Shown here piece by piece: positions 1 through 12,071 of a stretch of 64,000 nucleotides of DNA. The stretch comes from Haemonchus contortus. Its lineage: Eukaryota > Nematoda > Chromadorea > Rhabditida > Trichostrongylidae. Under the pieces are notes generated by a model. That model searched no databases, was not told the DNA's origin, and was given only the letters and a program-made list of their open reading frames with translations. The stretch is taken from assembly GCA_000469685.2 (NCBI GenBank), contig LS997567.1:11049325-11113324 (forward strand), in the 5' to 3' direction. The position numbers and the translations under genes were made by a program. Numbering within the stretch: position 1 is the stretch's first letter; every line of letters begins with the position of its first letter.

Positions 1-927
1 AACTGGATCCATCCTGCGGAGACATAGGGGGTGGGATATATGGGGCGTGCTGAAATGACCGTACTCTGAGTGAGTACACACAGTGGCTGCTTTCATAGTC
101 CGGTGGACTACTCGGCCTGCGGTATCGATCATGATTCAGTTGCTAAACAAGGGGCAAGCGCCGCCACCGGCCGGCGGACTATGAAAGCGGCCAGTCAAAT
201 TGGAATGAAGGGGAGTGAACCCAGCGCACAAAGTTTGTCGGTGTGTGTGGTTTCGCCGAAAATCTTATTGGACAAGAGGTTTTGAACTTGCGAAAGTGCA
301 GGCGGCGAATCAACTTTGAGACAGGAAGAGAGGGAGCGATCCGACCGGTTATAGGTATAAATAGGATGGCTTTTCTGGATTAACGTTTGCTCGCAGAACT
401 TGTCTGTGTTCAAAGAAAAAAGTGTATTACTCGAGTATGTGCACATGTTTCTCTTTGGAAGTATTGTAGTTTTTCTTGTGACGTGACTGTTCCATGATTT
501 TGCAGTTGATCCGCTGTCCGTATTCTTTGCTCTCATGTTTTCCAGAAAATTCGTTCAGTGTGAAGAGAGGATGTCCTAGGCATCCAGAGTTCAACAGCGG
601 TTCCACAACATCGATCAAACCGCAATCAGTATATTTATGTGGCATCTTCGCATATTTAGGCCTGGAAATGGTGGGAGCTGATCGCGTTTAAGGAAATCTA
701 TTGAGTCAGTGAACGTGATCAACGTTCAGAAGTCGATAAAAAGCTAGGAATTTATGTCTCACATATTCTTAATCAAATTAGTTCCGAATCGGTCGGTTTC
801 CCTGTCGGCTTTTTCTGTGCCCTAGCGCTATGATCTAACTTACACCTTATACCGAGCATTCCATTTAACTTCACAATTTTGTTAATGATTTCTATTTGTT
901 TGTTTATGTTTTGAATTTGTCGCTCAC
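1..927. other. Upstream flank of the DNAJC3-like gene, nothing recognised
   Basis: No gene, repeat boundary or RNA could be supported here. Short open frames exist on both strands but show no recognisable domain. The last few hundred bases must contain the 5' region of the DNAJC3-like gene whose ATG is at 928. No trans-splice acceptor could be assigned with confidence. Confidence 0.4.
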
Positions 928-1564
928 ATGGAGCTCATAGCAACGTTACTCGTTTTCACCATCGTCGTTCTCACGGAATGTAAGTTGCCTGCAAGCTCCG
1001 AATGATGTGAAAACCTTAACGATCATTCAACATTCAACGCTCATACACGTTCATTACTTGCTACTGAGTATAAAATGACTGTGTTACAGAGTAATAACGA
1101 TTTATTACATTTTGGTTGAGGGATACTCTGAAAACTTCTTGACATTAATGTTTACTATGCGCTCCATCATAACGAAGGCTTCTTCACAAATCAAGGTTAT
1201 CAGCGTCCTTTTTGGTATGCTCATTGCATGAACTTATTTTACGTGCTATTTACCTACACGCGTTGGTTTTCAGCTATAGTATACGCGAATAAGGACAGGG
1301 TGGATAGACATCTTGAACTTGGCAAAAGATTCCTAGCAAAGGTGAGTAGCTCGGTTTTTGTACTCAAACTAACAATTTCTAAGTGGGAGTTTTCAGGGAC
1401 AATTCGCTGATGCCCTTTCACATTACCATGCAGCCATCGACTTGGACCCTCTCAACTACCAAACTCTTTATCGGAGAGCTACTGTCTATCTTGCTATGGG
1501 GAAAAGTAAATCAGCTCTTCCCGATCTTGATAAAGTTGTCGAACTGAAGGGAGATTTCACAGCT
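928..1564 (+). CDS. dnj-7: DNAJC3/P58IPK-like co-chaperone, intact exons 1-3
   Basis: Three exons join in frame: 928-979, 1274-1341 and 1397-1564, with GT..AG introns and matching phases (1 then 0 then 0). Exon 1 encodes a hydrophobic signal peptide (starts MELIATLLVF), as expected for an ER-lumenal protein. Exons 2-3 encode TPR helices (VDRHLELGKRFLAK, then GQFADALSHYHAAIDLDP and YRRATVYLAMGKSKSALPDL). This order of signal peptide, TPR repeats and later a J domain is that of DNAJC3/P58IPK, an ER co-chaperone that hands unfolded clients to BiP and damps PERK signalling. The family is about 500 residues, so these exons give only the first 96 or so. Later exons (16971-20792) are broken. The locus could be a dying gene or a real gene with assembly indels; the signal peptide plus phase agreement make the exon calls strong. 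Confidence 0.8.
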
Positions 1565-3161
1565 GTGAGTTTGCATTTTTAGTTCCTGTTCTTCTTTAGT
1601 TTTTTTTGTGTTGGCATTTCCTTGGGTTGTTTCTCTAATCGGGCGAAAAAGATATGCTAAGCTCAAGTCAACGGCTGATTCAAACAGATCTAAAGGACAT
1701 GCAACCCTCAGTACATTTTGTTGTTGTAGATTGGGTCATCTTTTCATTATGAGGATCGCTCAGGTAGTTCCAGAAACCATGGTAGCCTGGCATGCCACAG
1801 CTTTTTCATGATCAAATGTGAGCAACGTTTCAAAAAGAGCATTTTTGGGGCAGGTAGCATCGGAGTAAGAGGAAAGAGATGTGCTTCGTCAGACTAAATT
1901 GCTCAACGAGTTTGTTCAAAGCCGATACCACCTCCTTTACACACGATTCTCTCCTGCATCAGAAAAATGCAAAAGCCTACCGAACTGTCCAGATCACTAT
2001 TTACCCAATTTCGAAATCATACTGAAATTCGAGCAAGTATGTCACGGTTTTCGGTGACTTGTTACAAAGAAAATTGAAGGAAATAGAGTAGTCTTTGCGC
2101 GGATTCTGTAAAAGAAAGTGGTCGCTTTTAGAATACACGTATTTGGTAAGGCAAATACGTACAAGATATCGGCCGTTTTTTCAGATATTTTATGCTTTTC
2201 TAGCGGACTGAGTGGTCATGTTTCATCCTTTCGAGAAAAGCCGCGATTACAGCGACCAAACGTTGCGTAAGGGTATAGATGGCACAGAGACGTCTTAAAA
2301 GATTTACGAGTAAGTGAATAGAAAGGCATGAATGCGAAAGGAAAGTGTGTTCAAAGGATGAGAATGTCCTGAATTCATAGTTCGCATTCCGTCCGTGGGT
2401 GGTGGTACTAAGCGTTTAGGTGTTGGAGTGATTTACGAGACTGCTTTATGAGAACTTAGGTTCAGTGTTGCCTTACATACTACTTAAAGTGACAATCATA
2501 TCTGTTTGTTTGTTGCCGTTACATTTGAATAATATTTTCCTTGCTATATGTGATTCTTGTTATATGATGCCTCGTGTGGAATCGTGACATGCAGCGGAAC
2601 TGCCATTTTCTCTGCTCGTTGTTTTGTTATTTTCTTTTATTTCTTCTCTTCGCCTTTAATGCATCGTTTTCAGTGATATTTCTTATCTTTACTGATTTCC
2701 CTTTATCTAAGTATCGTATAACAATGACATTAGCAGGTCAGTAGTCAACTTTGCTTGCTGCCAGTAATAGTCTACTTTGGCGATGCATAGTATGTAATTT
2801 GAGAATATTGACCATGCCCCCTTAGCGAGATCCTGCACGCAAATTGAAAGATTCTGCCTCCAATTCTCACGAAATGCTCTGGTTCATTTTTATTGCTATG
2901 GCATCACACGAATGTCTTCGTGTAAAAAAATCAAATCAAATCACTCCAAATCTCGGCCATCTCTAGTGTGAATACTGAAGGGTGCTCATTTTGTCTTCAC
3001 AAAAGGACTATTCCAAATTGAGCGTAAGTGAGCTCCTGAAAAAATTATCGAAGAGAATTCCGACCCAGTCATCGGAGCAATATTGGTGGCGCTCTCTGGG
3101 AAAATTCCCAAGGAAATGTGGGACATCGTTGAAGAAGATAAACGCCTTCATAGCTAAGTAA
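1565..3161 (+). other. Start of 15.4 kb intron 3, no element recognised
   Basis: After the exon 3 donor (GTGAGT at 1565) no further exon of the DNAJC3-like gene appears before 16971. This part carries no recognisable transposon termini and no long open frame. It ends at position 3161, the A of an A|T Helitron insertion site. Confidence 0.5.
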
Positions 3162-3172
3162 TCCTTACTATA

Positions 3173-4850
3173 CAGTGCGTCTCCAAACGATACAGCCACC
3201 TCTGATTTTCCCAAAAACTTACTGTATGCGATGTTTCTGAAAAAGTGCCAAAGTAAAAAATGTGTCAAATCTGAGTTGCGTGCAATTCGCACATTATCAC
3301 CAAATTCCAGCTCGGAGACACAAATATTTTTTTTTGTTCAATTTTTCAGTAAAGGGTGCTTTTCCAAGGTCTCCAAATGATACAGCCACTAACAAAATTA
3401 ATTTATTTGACACAAACGTACAACAAGGAGAGAAAGTTGCGAAGTCGATAATCAGTTGGTCCATCATTCCATCGAATTACTCAGAAAATACGGTGGTCTA
3501 GGCTCAAATAAAGACTATCAATCAGCTCCTGATAAACTCAGTGCCATGCTTCGATGATCACTTTTTCCAACTCCTTGACGCCTCGGAATTGCTTGTTTTG
3601 GGCGTAAACTTTCCGCACCATGAAGTCCGCGGAACTGCTTGTTTTGGGCGTAAACTTTCCGCACCATGAAGTCCCATATATTTTTCATCGGATTCAGATC
3701 GGGGCTGTTCGTCGGTCAGGGCAGAAGTGCCGAGAGAACCAGGCTTGGGTGCTCCTGCTGACGTAAATTGGAGCGTTATCTCGCATAAAAACAAGATTTC
3801 GGTGCCGATTCTGACGCCAAGAAGGGAGAAGTGCACGGCGCATAACAGTTCGACAAAAGGACGAGTTCATCTCCTTTGGTACAAATCATAAACGGTCATA
3901 AACGGGTAAGCCTACTCGATGAAATTCGGCCCAAACCATTACTCTCATCCCTTGAAGTTCCGTCTAGAAAACTGAAGTTTTTCCTTTCTCAGGTCGTGCC
4001 ACTGAAATCGGTTCCCGTCTGGACCATCACGATTGAACTTCTTTTCGTCGGAGAAAACGACCTAAAGAACAAAAATTATCAAGAGAAGGAAGGTCAAATG
4101 TCAGCACATGAAGAACACCTTATCCCACTCGGTCCGACTGCACCGTCTGGCGAAAGCGACCCGATTTCCTCAATGACTTTTTGTCATGAAGGACGCCTTA
4201 CGCATTTCCCGCTAGAAAATGAACTTGGATTTCTGAACACCTCCCAAACAGTGCTTTTTGAGACAGAAACAACCGGATTTCCATACAGGACTTGGCGGAG
4301 TTCGACGCTTCCCTCAAAGTACGGCGCTTGCCTCTGTCCGACAGCAGCGAAGGACGTCCGGCACTTCTTCTGGTTTATCGTAGGCTTCAGGACTTTTGAA
4401 ATTATCCAAAACTGCGTGACATCGACCCGAATTTCGCGCGATTCTGCGATTTGACAGTCCCTGCTCGTTTTTCGCGAGGATTTGACCTTATTCAAATTCT
4501 GAAAGTAAATTTCTCTTCCCATTGCCTGAAAATGAAGAACATCACAAATTGAAGCAATTTCGTTGCGTTGAACTAAAACAGGACCCGAAGACATGAAGTG
4601 GCTGTATCATTTGGAGACGTTGGAAAATCACCCTTTACTGAAAAATTGACCAAAAAAATGTTTGTGTTTCCAAGTTGGAACTTGGTGATAATGTGCGAAT
4701 TGCAATCCAGCTTTGACACATTTTTTACTTTGGCACTCTTTCCGAAACATCGTATAGTGTTAGTTTTTTACTTTGGCCCTTTTTCAGAAACATGGTTTAG
4801 TGTTAGTTTTTGGGAAATTAGGGGTGGCTGTATCATTTGTAAACACACTG
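3173..4850 (-). mobile_element. Tc1-like transposon with long TIRs, decayed transposase
   Basis: It starts CAGTGCG and ends CACACTG between TA dinucleotides (3171-3172 and 4851-4852). The inverted repeats run roughly 250 bp and end in a shared motif (GATACAGCCACC on the left, GGTGGCTGTATC on the right). On the minus strand pieces of a transposase appear: a helix-turn-helix-like region near 4184-4594 and a C-terminal catalytic block near 3600-3760 where a PDLNPMKNIW-like stretch (final Glu of DDE replaced by Lys) is spread over two frames. A 50-bp direct duplication sits at about 3591-3673. The element is dead by frameshifts. Confidence 0.8.
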
Positions 4851-5399
4851 TATATAAAGCGCTCGCGTCTGTCTGTCTGTTTGTTGGTACGGAAATTCGA
4901 TATAATTAATAATTCGATTACCTGAAGAAACACCTGGAGAAGTCGGGTCGAGTTTGGAATGGGTTGAGGATAGGGTAAGTGCAACAGGGCACATGTGAGC
5001 CTAGCGGAGCCCGCCCCCAAGCGGCCGGGCGTGCGCCGGAATTGGGCGGGGTCATGGGCGAATTCTTCTCATTCGGTCTCATAACAGTCCAGACGCCGAA
5101 AAAAATGTGCAAAGGTGAGGGATGGGTCAACAATTAAAATAAAGGAAACTCACCACCGGGGACGGAGCGTTTCACAGTGGGCGGTGCTTTCCGCAGATAT
5201 CCATAACTCGATTCAGCGAAGGCGTCGAGGCCATGGAAAAAATAAAAAGAGTGAGCAAGGCCTTTTGCGTGCTGGACATACGTAAGCTTAGCGAAGCCCC
5301 GTCCATGATGGGCGGGGCGTGCGTTGAGGTGAAAGTTACTTTTCAATTGAATAAGTGCAACTTCGTTTGGAAACGCTCTAGAATGCGGGAGGAAAGTTG

Positions 5400-5945
5400 T
5401 TAGAGGTAGTGTAACAAATGTGGTCAAAACCTAGAAGTGGGCAAGGTGGGCACAAAAGTGGGCGGGGCTTAGATCAAAATTTCATAACTCTGTTCAGAAA
5501 CGTTCGAGAATGCGGGAGAAAAGTAGTTAGAGGTAATGGAACAAATATGGTCAAATCCTCGAAGTGGGCGGGGTTGGCGTCAAAGTGTGCGGGGCTTAGA
5601 TCGAATTTTCACAACTCTGTTCAGAAACGTTTTAGAATGCGGGAAAAAAGTGGTTAGAGGTAATGGAACAAATGTGGTCAAATCCTCGAAGTGGGCGAGG
5701 TTGGCACCAAAGTGGGCGAGGCTTGGATCAAAATTTCATAACATTGTTTAGAAACGTTCTAGAACGCGGGAAAAATGGTTAAAGGTATTGGACCAAGTGT
5801 GGTTAAGTCCTCGAAGTGGGCGGAGCTGGCACAGGAAAGCGGGACTGGGACCAAGAATTCATGTCTTCAAATCACACTTTCGAGAATGCGGGAAAAATGG
5901 TTAGGAGAGTTAAAAGAAGTGTGGTCAAGTCTTTATGGTGGAACG
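5400..5945 (+). repeat. Minisatellite inside the Helitron, about 115-120 bp period
   Basis: Four to five diverged units each carry GTGGGCGGGGCTTAGATC-like text, then TTCAGAAACGTTCTAGAATG and GGGAAAAAAGTGGTTAGAGG. The same unit family recurs at 48940-49250 and 52740-53100, always inside Helitron-like sequence, so it belongs to the element family rather than the host. The GGGCGGGG core also recurs in the other Helitrons at 12700-13050 and 24480-24830 with a different spacer. Confidence 0.75.
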
Positions 5946-7487
5946 CGCCTGCACTGAGTTGGGCGGAGCTATGATCAATCACCAATAATTCTATCTTATT
6001 CTTATAATCCAACATTCCGCTGAATGACTCCATCGCAGACGAGCGGTCGTCGACATATGATGCGCGCGTTAGCGTGCGTAGCCCAACTAGTAACTGATAA
6101 ATTAATTTCCCGTACAAGCCTTTTTAATTAATGTGAAGTCCAACATTGTTGTCACAAATGAAACCTGGTTAACCTCACACGTACTCAACTCGGAGCTAGT
6201 AGGTGTTCTCCCTTATTCTTTTTTTCCTGAAGATCGAATGCGTAGAAAAGGTGGGGTGTTCGCTACCTAGTGAGAGCTTCTTCAAAATGTAGCAAAATGA
6301 AATTGAACAAAAACTTTGCCCTGCTTCTTCTCCGCTGTGATCTTCTAATGCGTAACGCGGATTCCGCTGTTAGGATACTCAGTGCCTGTCGTCCTCCTAA
6401 TACAACAACAGCTGGCGACGCTGCATTGTTGTACATGATCATTGATTGGAATTCAAAGCGAAATCATACCACACTGCTGGGTGACTTCATTCGCAAGATA
6501 GAATAGGGAGTTGCCAAGCCTTTGATTCATGCTTCCAGTATGTTCCTCCAACTAATTGATGATTGCAACTTTGCACAGTATGTGAAGCAACCAACCCACA
6601 GTCCCAATATACACGATATATTCCACGTTTGGTCTTCTTAGAACATGGGCGTGTTGCATAATGTTCCACACAGCTTTGCCGTACATGTTTGCTATGGAAG
6701 AGTCCGCCTTATTCGGTCGAAGTCTCGAACAAATCGTCGTCTTCAGGACCTGGATGCAGTTCAGAGCCCCTGTTCTGTGGCTTACCCGTCCAAGCGCCTA
6801 AACGCACTAGCCCACTCGCAACAGCTCCCAGAAACTTGAACACCGAAAAATCCCAACCAAGGAACCGACAAACATTCTGCGGTTCCACCAACGTTGCCGT
6901 CCCACTCGATTTTGTGAACAACAAGGGACCAATGAGACACCATTGGCGGTCGTTGAATAATTGCGCGGTGATCTCAAAGCCCGCAGGAAGGAATATATGG
7001 CAGGAATTCCTCTCCTATGGCGATGCACTCATTTTGGTTGTTCTGCTTGAGATTCCACTCGCGGATGTGCAACGTTTCCAGGATCTTTCTAATGCCGATC
7101 TCATTCTCATAGGCTAAGATTTTGCATTTAATATCAGAATTACTGCCCTGATGTTCTTCTAGTCGATGCTACCCAAGTGGCGTAAGGAGGCTTCCACGCC
7201 TTCCACCTGTTAGGTGTTTTTTGATACGTATGCCTACTCCCTTCCCAGCTCACCGAGATATATTTCGTCACAGGCTGAGCACTGAATTCGGCACACTGTC
7301 CCTCGCTGTGTGCAATCTGTCTTTTCCAAACAGACATAACGCAGTTATTCATAGAACACGCACGATCATAATATGTATTGCGATAAGATGTCGCTTGTTA
7401 TTGTCCGTTGGTAAGTTTATCAAAACAACATCATGTGCTAGATCCGCTCGTGCAATGCATTGCCGAGTTTCAATCTCACGCTTAGCT

Positions 7488-7742
7488 AGCTTACGTGACT
7501 CCTCTCGTCCCCTCTCGCCTGTACACACTCCTGTAGCCGTTCTGTACATGTTGCGAACTACTGCCCGTTTCATAGTTTCAGAATGAGCATACTTTGCGTG
7601 GAGTAAGATGTTCTTCGAACTACTCTTTCGATACCACTTCACATGAACCTTCCACCCGCGATCTCCAAGTGAACACGCAGATAAAGAGAACGGCTGCAGG
7701 AGTGTGTGCAGGCAAGGTGGAACGAGAGGAGTCACGTAAGCT
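7488..7742. repeat. Imperfect inverted repeat, about 56-bp arms
   Basis: Arm 7488-7543 (AGCTTACGTGACTCCTCTCG onward) matches the reverse complement of 7687-7742 with a few mismatches, leaving a spacer of about 143 bp. It lies in the poorly recognised middle of the LINE region. It could be the core of a small foldback insertion; no target duplication was found. Confidence 0.6.
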
Positions 7743-8953
7743 CCATGGGATACAACGCTATGGTATACATGAAAGGAATGCCTCAGATAGGTAGCGTTCT
7801 CTTTAATATCTTTTTCCATACGCAAGACGCTTGAGGGCTTGGAACCGAGGATTGGAACCATCCCTTTCAGAAACATATAATATGGTGGGATTCCTCAGAA
7901 TGTATATTAAAAGTGTTCGCTCTCACCATATCAGCCATTAACACATATTCTCAACATCTCTCTGCTCTCAGGAGAAAGCATCCGATCATATGGAAAAAGG
8001 CTTTAGTCTCCGGTTTCCTTAAAATTTCGAATAGTCAGCATGTTTCTGACTTTCGCCTGGTGAACATAACGCCTATACCAGCAAAAGTAATGGAGAAGAT
8101 CATCAAGGATAAGATGATAGCTTAACTGGATAGGTTGCAAGTGATACGGAAAGAACAGCATGGTTTTTTTTTGAGCGGGTCGTCGACGCTGTCTAATTTG
8201 CTTTACAACATGCATGGTTGGACTCTTGCACTAAATAGCGGTAAATCTGTGGATATCGTTTTCGTTGACTTATCTAAGGCATCGGTAAGGCATGTCTTCA
8301 GAGACTACTTGCCAAGCTTTATCACCTCGGTGTCAAAGGAAAACTCTTAGAGTGGCTGAAGTCGTATTTATACGGCAAACATATGACCATCAAGTGTGAC
8401 GGAGATCCTCTGACATTCACCACTTTAGTAGTGGTGTCCCTCAAGAGTGCGTGCTATCATCGCTGCTTTTCCTGGTTCAACCAATGGATCTACAGTTAGC
8501 TATGTCCCTTGACACTCTTCTTTATCTTCATCTTTTTCCACACGCAAGACGCTTGGGGTCCTGAAACCATCCCAGTCAGAAACATATAATATGGTGGGAT
8601 CTCTCACAAGGAAGGTCTTTCAGGGCGTGGGACGCTTTTCAAAAATGGTTTTTTGCATGGTATAGAAGCGTGAGCACTGAGTATAGAACTATGGTCCATT
8701 TCCGCTAAATGACCTTTTGAATGCCAAAAAAGGAGTGAAAATGATTTTGTCAAAAACTGCCGATTTAACCCACTAAGCGTCGCTTGATTCATTCATGGCG
8801 TCGTCTCTCTGCACAGTAGAAGGCCCCACTAGAATGCGTATTGAAAATAACGTGAATGGTAGCCAAAAAAGGGACCCACATGTTGAAACATGTTGGAAAG
8901 TGCGGGGAAGTTTCATATATGCTCTCCACGGTTACCCCACCAGCAGCGTCGGA

Positions 8954-9019
8954 TGGTCTGGTGGATAGCGATGAGGACTTCGAGTTGGGACGGCTATGTT
9001 GGGTTCATGGTTCGAATCC
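8954..9019 (+). promoter_or_regulatory. tRNA-like A/B-box module in foldback family 1 arm
   Basis: A TGG-GGATAGCG-type A-box region is followed about 50 bp later by a perfect B-box core GGTTCGAATCC at 9009-9019. The mirror copy lies at 10493-10503 and a degenerate one at 63856-63866. It resembles an internal Pol III promoter. A full cloverleaf with a paired acceptor stem was not found, so it is not called a tRNA gene. Confidence 0.55.
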
Positions 9020-9239
9020 TTTGGGCTTTGCTGTTTTGCATTTTATGCTGCCACCTCCAGACTGGCTCCATATTACACCAGGGCCAAAGCAAGTGCCTGA
9101 CTGGTCATGGTTGTGGCCAAGACCAGTGATAACCTCTACAAGTTGAATTTTAGTGGTGCTGACTGATTTTTCTTTTTCGACATTGGTTAGTTATTTCAAT
9201 TAACCCAAACTTCATCATGATTCGAGGATATTCGAAAAA

Positions 9240-9996
9240 TAGGTAGAATTAAGTGTTTTGGAAGGCGACGGCAAGCTGGGTCTTGGTGCTGTAAGAGAAA
9301 GGAGTATGTGCACGGAAGGCACTAGTAAGGTTGGAGTAAAGTTCGAAGCCAAATTCCTCCACAACTCCCCATCCTTGCACCAGATACTGCGTCGAAATAG
9401 CAACAGTTAAAAAGAAGGTTAAGTCAGAATTTACCTGTGGTTGATTCATCAGAAGCGAGGGGTTGACTACCAACCAGAGCAGATCGTAGATGCGGGTTGG
9501 ATAGCGTTTTTCGAGTTTTTCGAGTATAAACGAGGTAAAATGACCAGGAATGAGGAAGAAGGATACTGATATCAGTAATATTGTCCCAATTCTGCAAATA
9601 TCACCGAAGCATTCGGCTCGGCTCTGGGTAACTGGGACTGTCTGCTAATTCTGTTCACCCACTCCCTAAAACGATCTCTGATCGCAGCCGTTGCAGAAAA
9701 ATTTCATTGATGAAGTTTCACAGAGAAAAATAAGGACCCCACCCATTCAATGCTAAAAAGGAGATCAGGACTAGAATGAATCTTCGTAGGAATAACCGGT
9801 TACAATGTCCATCAATTTCGAGCCAATTTCTTTGAATATCAATATAGAACTCCGCATAGCAAAAAAAAGCCTAGAATTCATGTGCAAACCCTTTCTTTTC
9901 CTGCTTTTAATCATTGCTGCTGTTTTAGCTATAACACTATATAAATACCTCCATGCTAGGTATTTACAAAAAAACCAGCATGGTTTCCGATATTAG
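9240..9996. pseudogene. Membrane-protein-like exon fragments in the foldback loop
   Basis: On the minus strand about 9590-9440 reads a hydrophobic segment (ISVSFFLIPGHF, then YDLLWLVVNPSLLMN) ending at CAACCACAG followed by GTAAAT, a plausible splice donor. A second minus segment at about 9249-9395 (YLVQGWGVVEEFGFELYSNL) follows a possible CAG acceptor and ends in a stop. On the plus strand 9805-9996 encodes 63 residues with one strong transmembrane helix (FLFLLLIIAAVLAITLY). None matches a family I can name; the minus pieces recall multi-pass receptors. They could be captured host exons or chance ORFs of the element. Confidence 0.3.
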
Positions 9997-11520
9997 AGGT
10001 ACATATATGATTAGAGAATATGTTACGCGCGAGTACACTTTAGCACCTCCTACCTCCACATAAAATCAATTCAACAATCAAATACGTAAAACAAAAAGCA
10101 AAAATGTGAGTCGCATCTAGACGAATTAATCTATCACCTTATCATTAGCTAAAAATGCAGAACAATGCACAGATGCGGTGTGAAGAAGAGTTTCAATTGC
10201 ATAATTAACAGTGCCATGACTGTATAAGAAGCCGTCTGTACAACAGTAGAAAACTTGAACGAATGAATATTCGAGAATTAGTGAAAAAATTTTATTTCTC
10301 TTTCTCTTATAAGACTGTTCCACGGATACTCTTACTGATACCGTCTCAGTCAAAATCAGTAAAATTCAACTTGTAGAGGTTATCGCTGGTCTTGGCCACA
10401 ACCATGACCAGTCAGGCACTTGCTTTGGCCCTGATGTAATATGGAGCCAGTCTGGAGGTGGCAGCATAAAAGGCAAAACAGTAAAGCCCAAAGGATTCGA
10501 ACCATGAACCCAACCTAGCCGTCCCAACTCGAAGTCCTCATCGCTATCCACCAGACCATCCGACGCTGCTGGTGGGGGAACCGTGGAGAGCATATGTGAT
10601 ACTTCCCCGCACTTTCCAACATGTTTCAACATGTGGGTCCCTTTTTTGGCTACCATTCACGTTATTTTCAATACGCAGTCCAGTGGGGTCTTCTACTGTG
10701 CGGACAGACGACGCCATGAATGAAACAAACGACGCTTAGTGGGTTAAAACGGCAAGTTTTGACAATTTTTTTCACCCTTTTTTGGCATTCAGAAGGCCAT
10801 TTAGCGGAAATGGACCATAGTTTTATACTCGGTGCTCATGCCCCTATACCATGCAAAAGACCTTTATGAGAAGCATCCTACGCCCTGAAAGACCTTGTCA
10901 GAATGTAAATTAAAAGTGTTCACTCTCACCATATCAGCCATTAACATATATTCTCAACATCTCTGTGCTCTCAGGAGAAAGCATCCGATCATATGGAAAA
11001 AGGCTTTAGTCTCTGGTCTCCTTAAAATTTCGAATAGTCAGCATGTTTCTGACTTTCGCCCGGTGAACCTAACGCCTACAAATGCAAAAGTAATGGAGAA
11101 GATCATCAAGGATAAGATGATAACTTAACTGGATAAGTTGCAAGTGATACGGAAAGAACAGCATGTTTTTCTGGGCGGGTCGTCGACGCTGTCTAATTTG
11201 CTGGACAACATGCATGGTTGGACTCTTGCACTGAATAGCGGTAAATCGTGGATATTGTTTCCGTTGACTTATCTAAGGCATTCGATAAAGTATGTCTTCA
11301 GAGACTACTTGCCAAGCTTTATCATCTCGGTGTCAAAGGAAAACTCTCAGAGTGGCTTAAGTCGTATTTATACGACAGACATATGACCATCAAGTGTGGC
11401 GGAGATTTTCTAACATTCACCACTGTTGTAGTGGTGTCTCTCAGGGGAGCGTGCTATCATCGCTGCTTTTCCTAGTTCATACAATGGATCTACAGTTAGC
11501 GCTAGCTCTGTCCCTTGACA

Positions 11521-12071
11521 TCTTCCGTCAGAACAACACATAACTAGCGGAGTCAATTTTATTGTCTGTTAGACAAATATTGATCCAGCACATATTACAT
11601 AGGTTATCACTAGGAATAACTTCGACGACGACGAACAGCGTGAGGCGCAGTAGGTGTTGGGCTCGGGGGCAGCTGGCGAGGTAGGAGCCCTTGTTCGAAT
11701 CACCGTCGCCTCTGATCTTCTTCCATCCGACTTTTATCTCCGCGATATGGAAGTTGCAACATTAGATTCATACTGAAGCATGAATCACTCCTCTCAGTCT
11801 CTAACTTCTACAAACTATGCTCAAGCCTTACACTACCCGCTAGTGTCAAATCGTCACCTGAGGTAAAAGTACAAATGACGACGTAAAACTCTACGCCGCA
11901 TAGGATGGCTCCATTAAAAAGGAACTGCAGGCAGCACTTCAGATTGATTTGCTGCATGCGAATTTTCAGTAAGTATCAACTAATGCATAGTCCTCCTTTG
12001 AAGTGATGCAGTACAGGCTGAGTATAAAACAAATGGCACTATTATGCATAGCTGCACATGTATAAAAGACA
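11521..12071. other. Unassigned sequence between LINE RT and Helitron
   Basis: This stretch lies between the end of the second RT copy and the Helitron start. It shows no recognisable protein, no terminal repeats and no tandem array. It may be diverged LINE sequence or an unrecognised insertion. Confidence 0.4.

Larger units (their letters stand above)
3162..6090 (+). mobile_element. Non-autonomous Helitron, interrupted by a Tc1-like element near its 5' end
   Basis: The 5' end reads TCCTTACTA after a host A and resumes at 4851 as TATAAAGCGCTCGCG followed by a short GTCT run, matching the 5' ends at 12072, 21718 and 26161. The 3' end has a GC hairpin (GCGCGC, loop, GCGTGC near 6062-6078), a short tail and CTAG at 6087-6090 followed by host T. 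A|T insertion, 5' TC, 3' hairpin and CTRR are the Helitron signature. There is no Rep/helicase ORF; the interior is a GC-box minisatellite. Net length without the Tc1 insert is about 1.25 kb, so it needs a partner for rolling-circle transposition. Confidence 0.8.
8607..10897. mobile_element. Foldback TIR transposon, family 1, with tRNA-like module in each arm
   Basis: The element is flanked by TCA on both sides (8604-8606 and 10898-10900) and by the two halves of the duplicated LINE copy, which fixes its ends. It starts CAAGGAAGGTCTTTCAGGG and ends CCCTGAAAGACCTTG. The arms (8607 to about 9150 and about 10360 to 10897) are inverted copies of about 540 bp with high identity. Each arm carries a B-box-like motif GGTTCGAATCC (9009-9019; reverse at 10493-10503). 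The roughly 1.2 kb loop holds no transposase; it contains membrane-protein-like coding fragments. A third arm copy starts at 63462. The TNA target duplication suggests a PIF/Harbinger-like mechanism, which is inference. Confidence 0.8.
7800..11520 (+). repeat. Tandem duplication of about 720 bp of the LINE RT region
   Basis: Copy 1 spans roughly 7802-8515. Copy 2 begins at about 8520 (TTTTTCCACACGCAAGACGC versus TTTTTCCATACGCAAGACGC at 7808), is split by the foldback element at 8607-10897 and continues to about 11520. Both copies carry the same RT segment starting near the text CATCCGATCATATGG. The two copies differ by scattered substitutions and small indels, so the duplication is not recent. 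The foldback element inserted after the duplication. Confidence 0.8.

Noticed and set aside
5400..5945. CRISPR-like array of GC-rich repeats
   Set aside because: Units are about 115 bp, diverged, without short spacers, and the same units lie in other Helitrons. The genome is eukaryotic.
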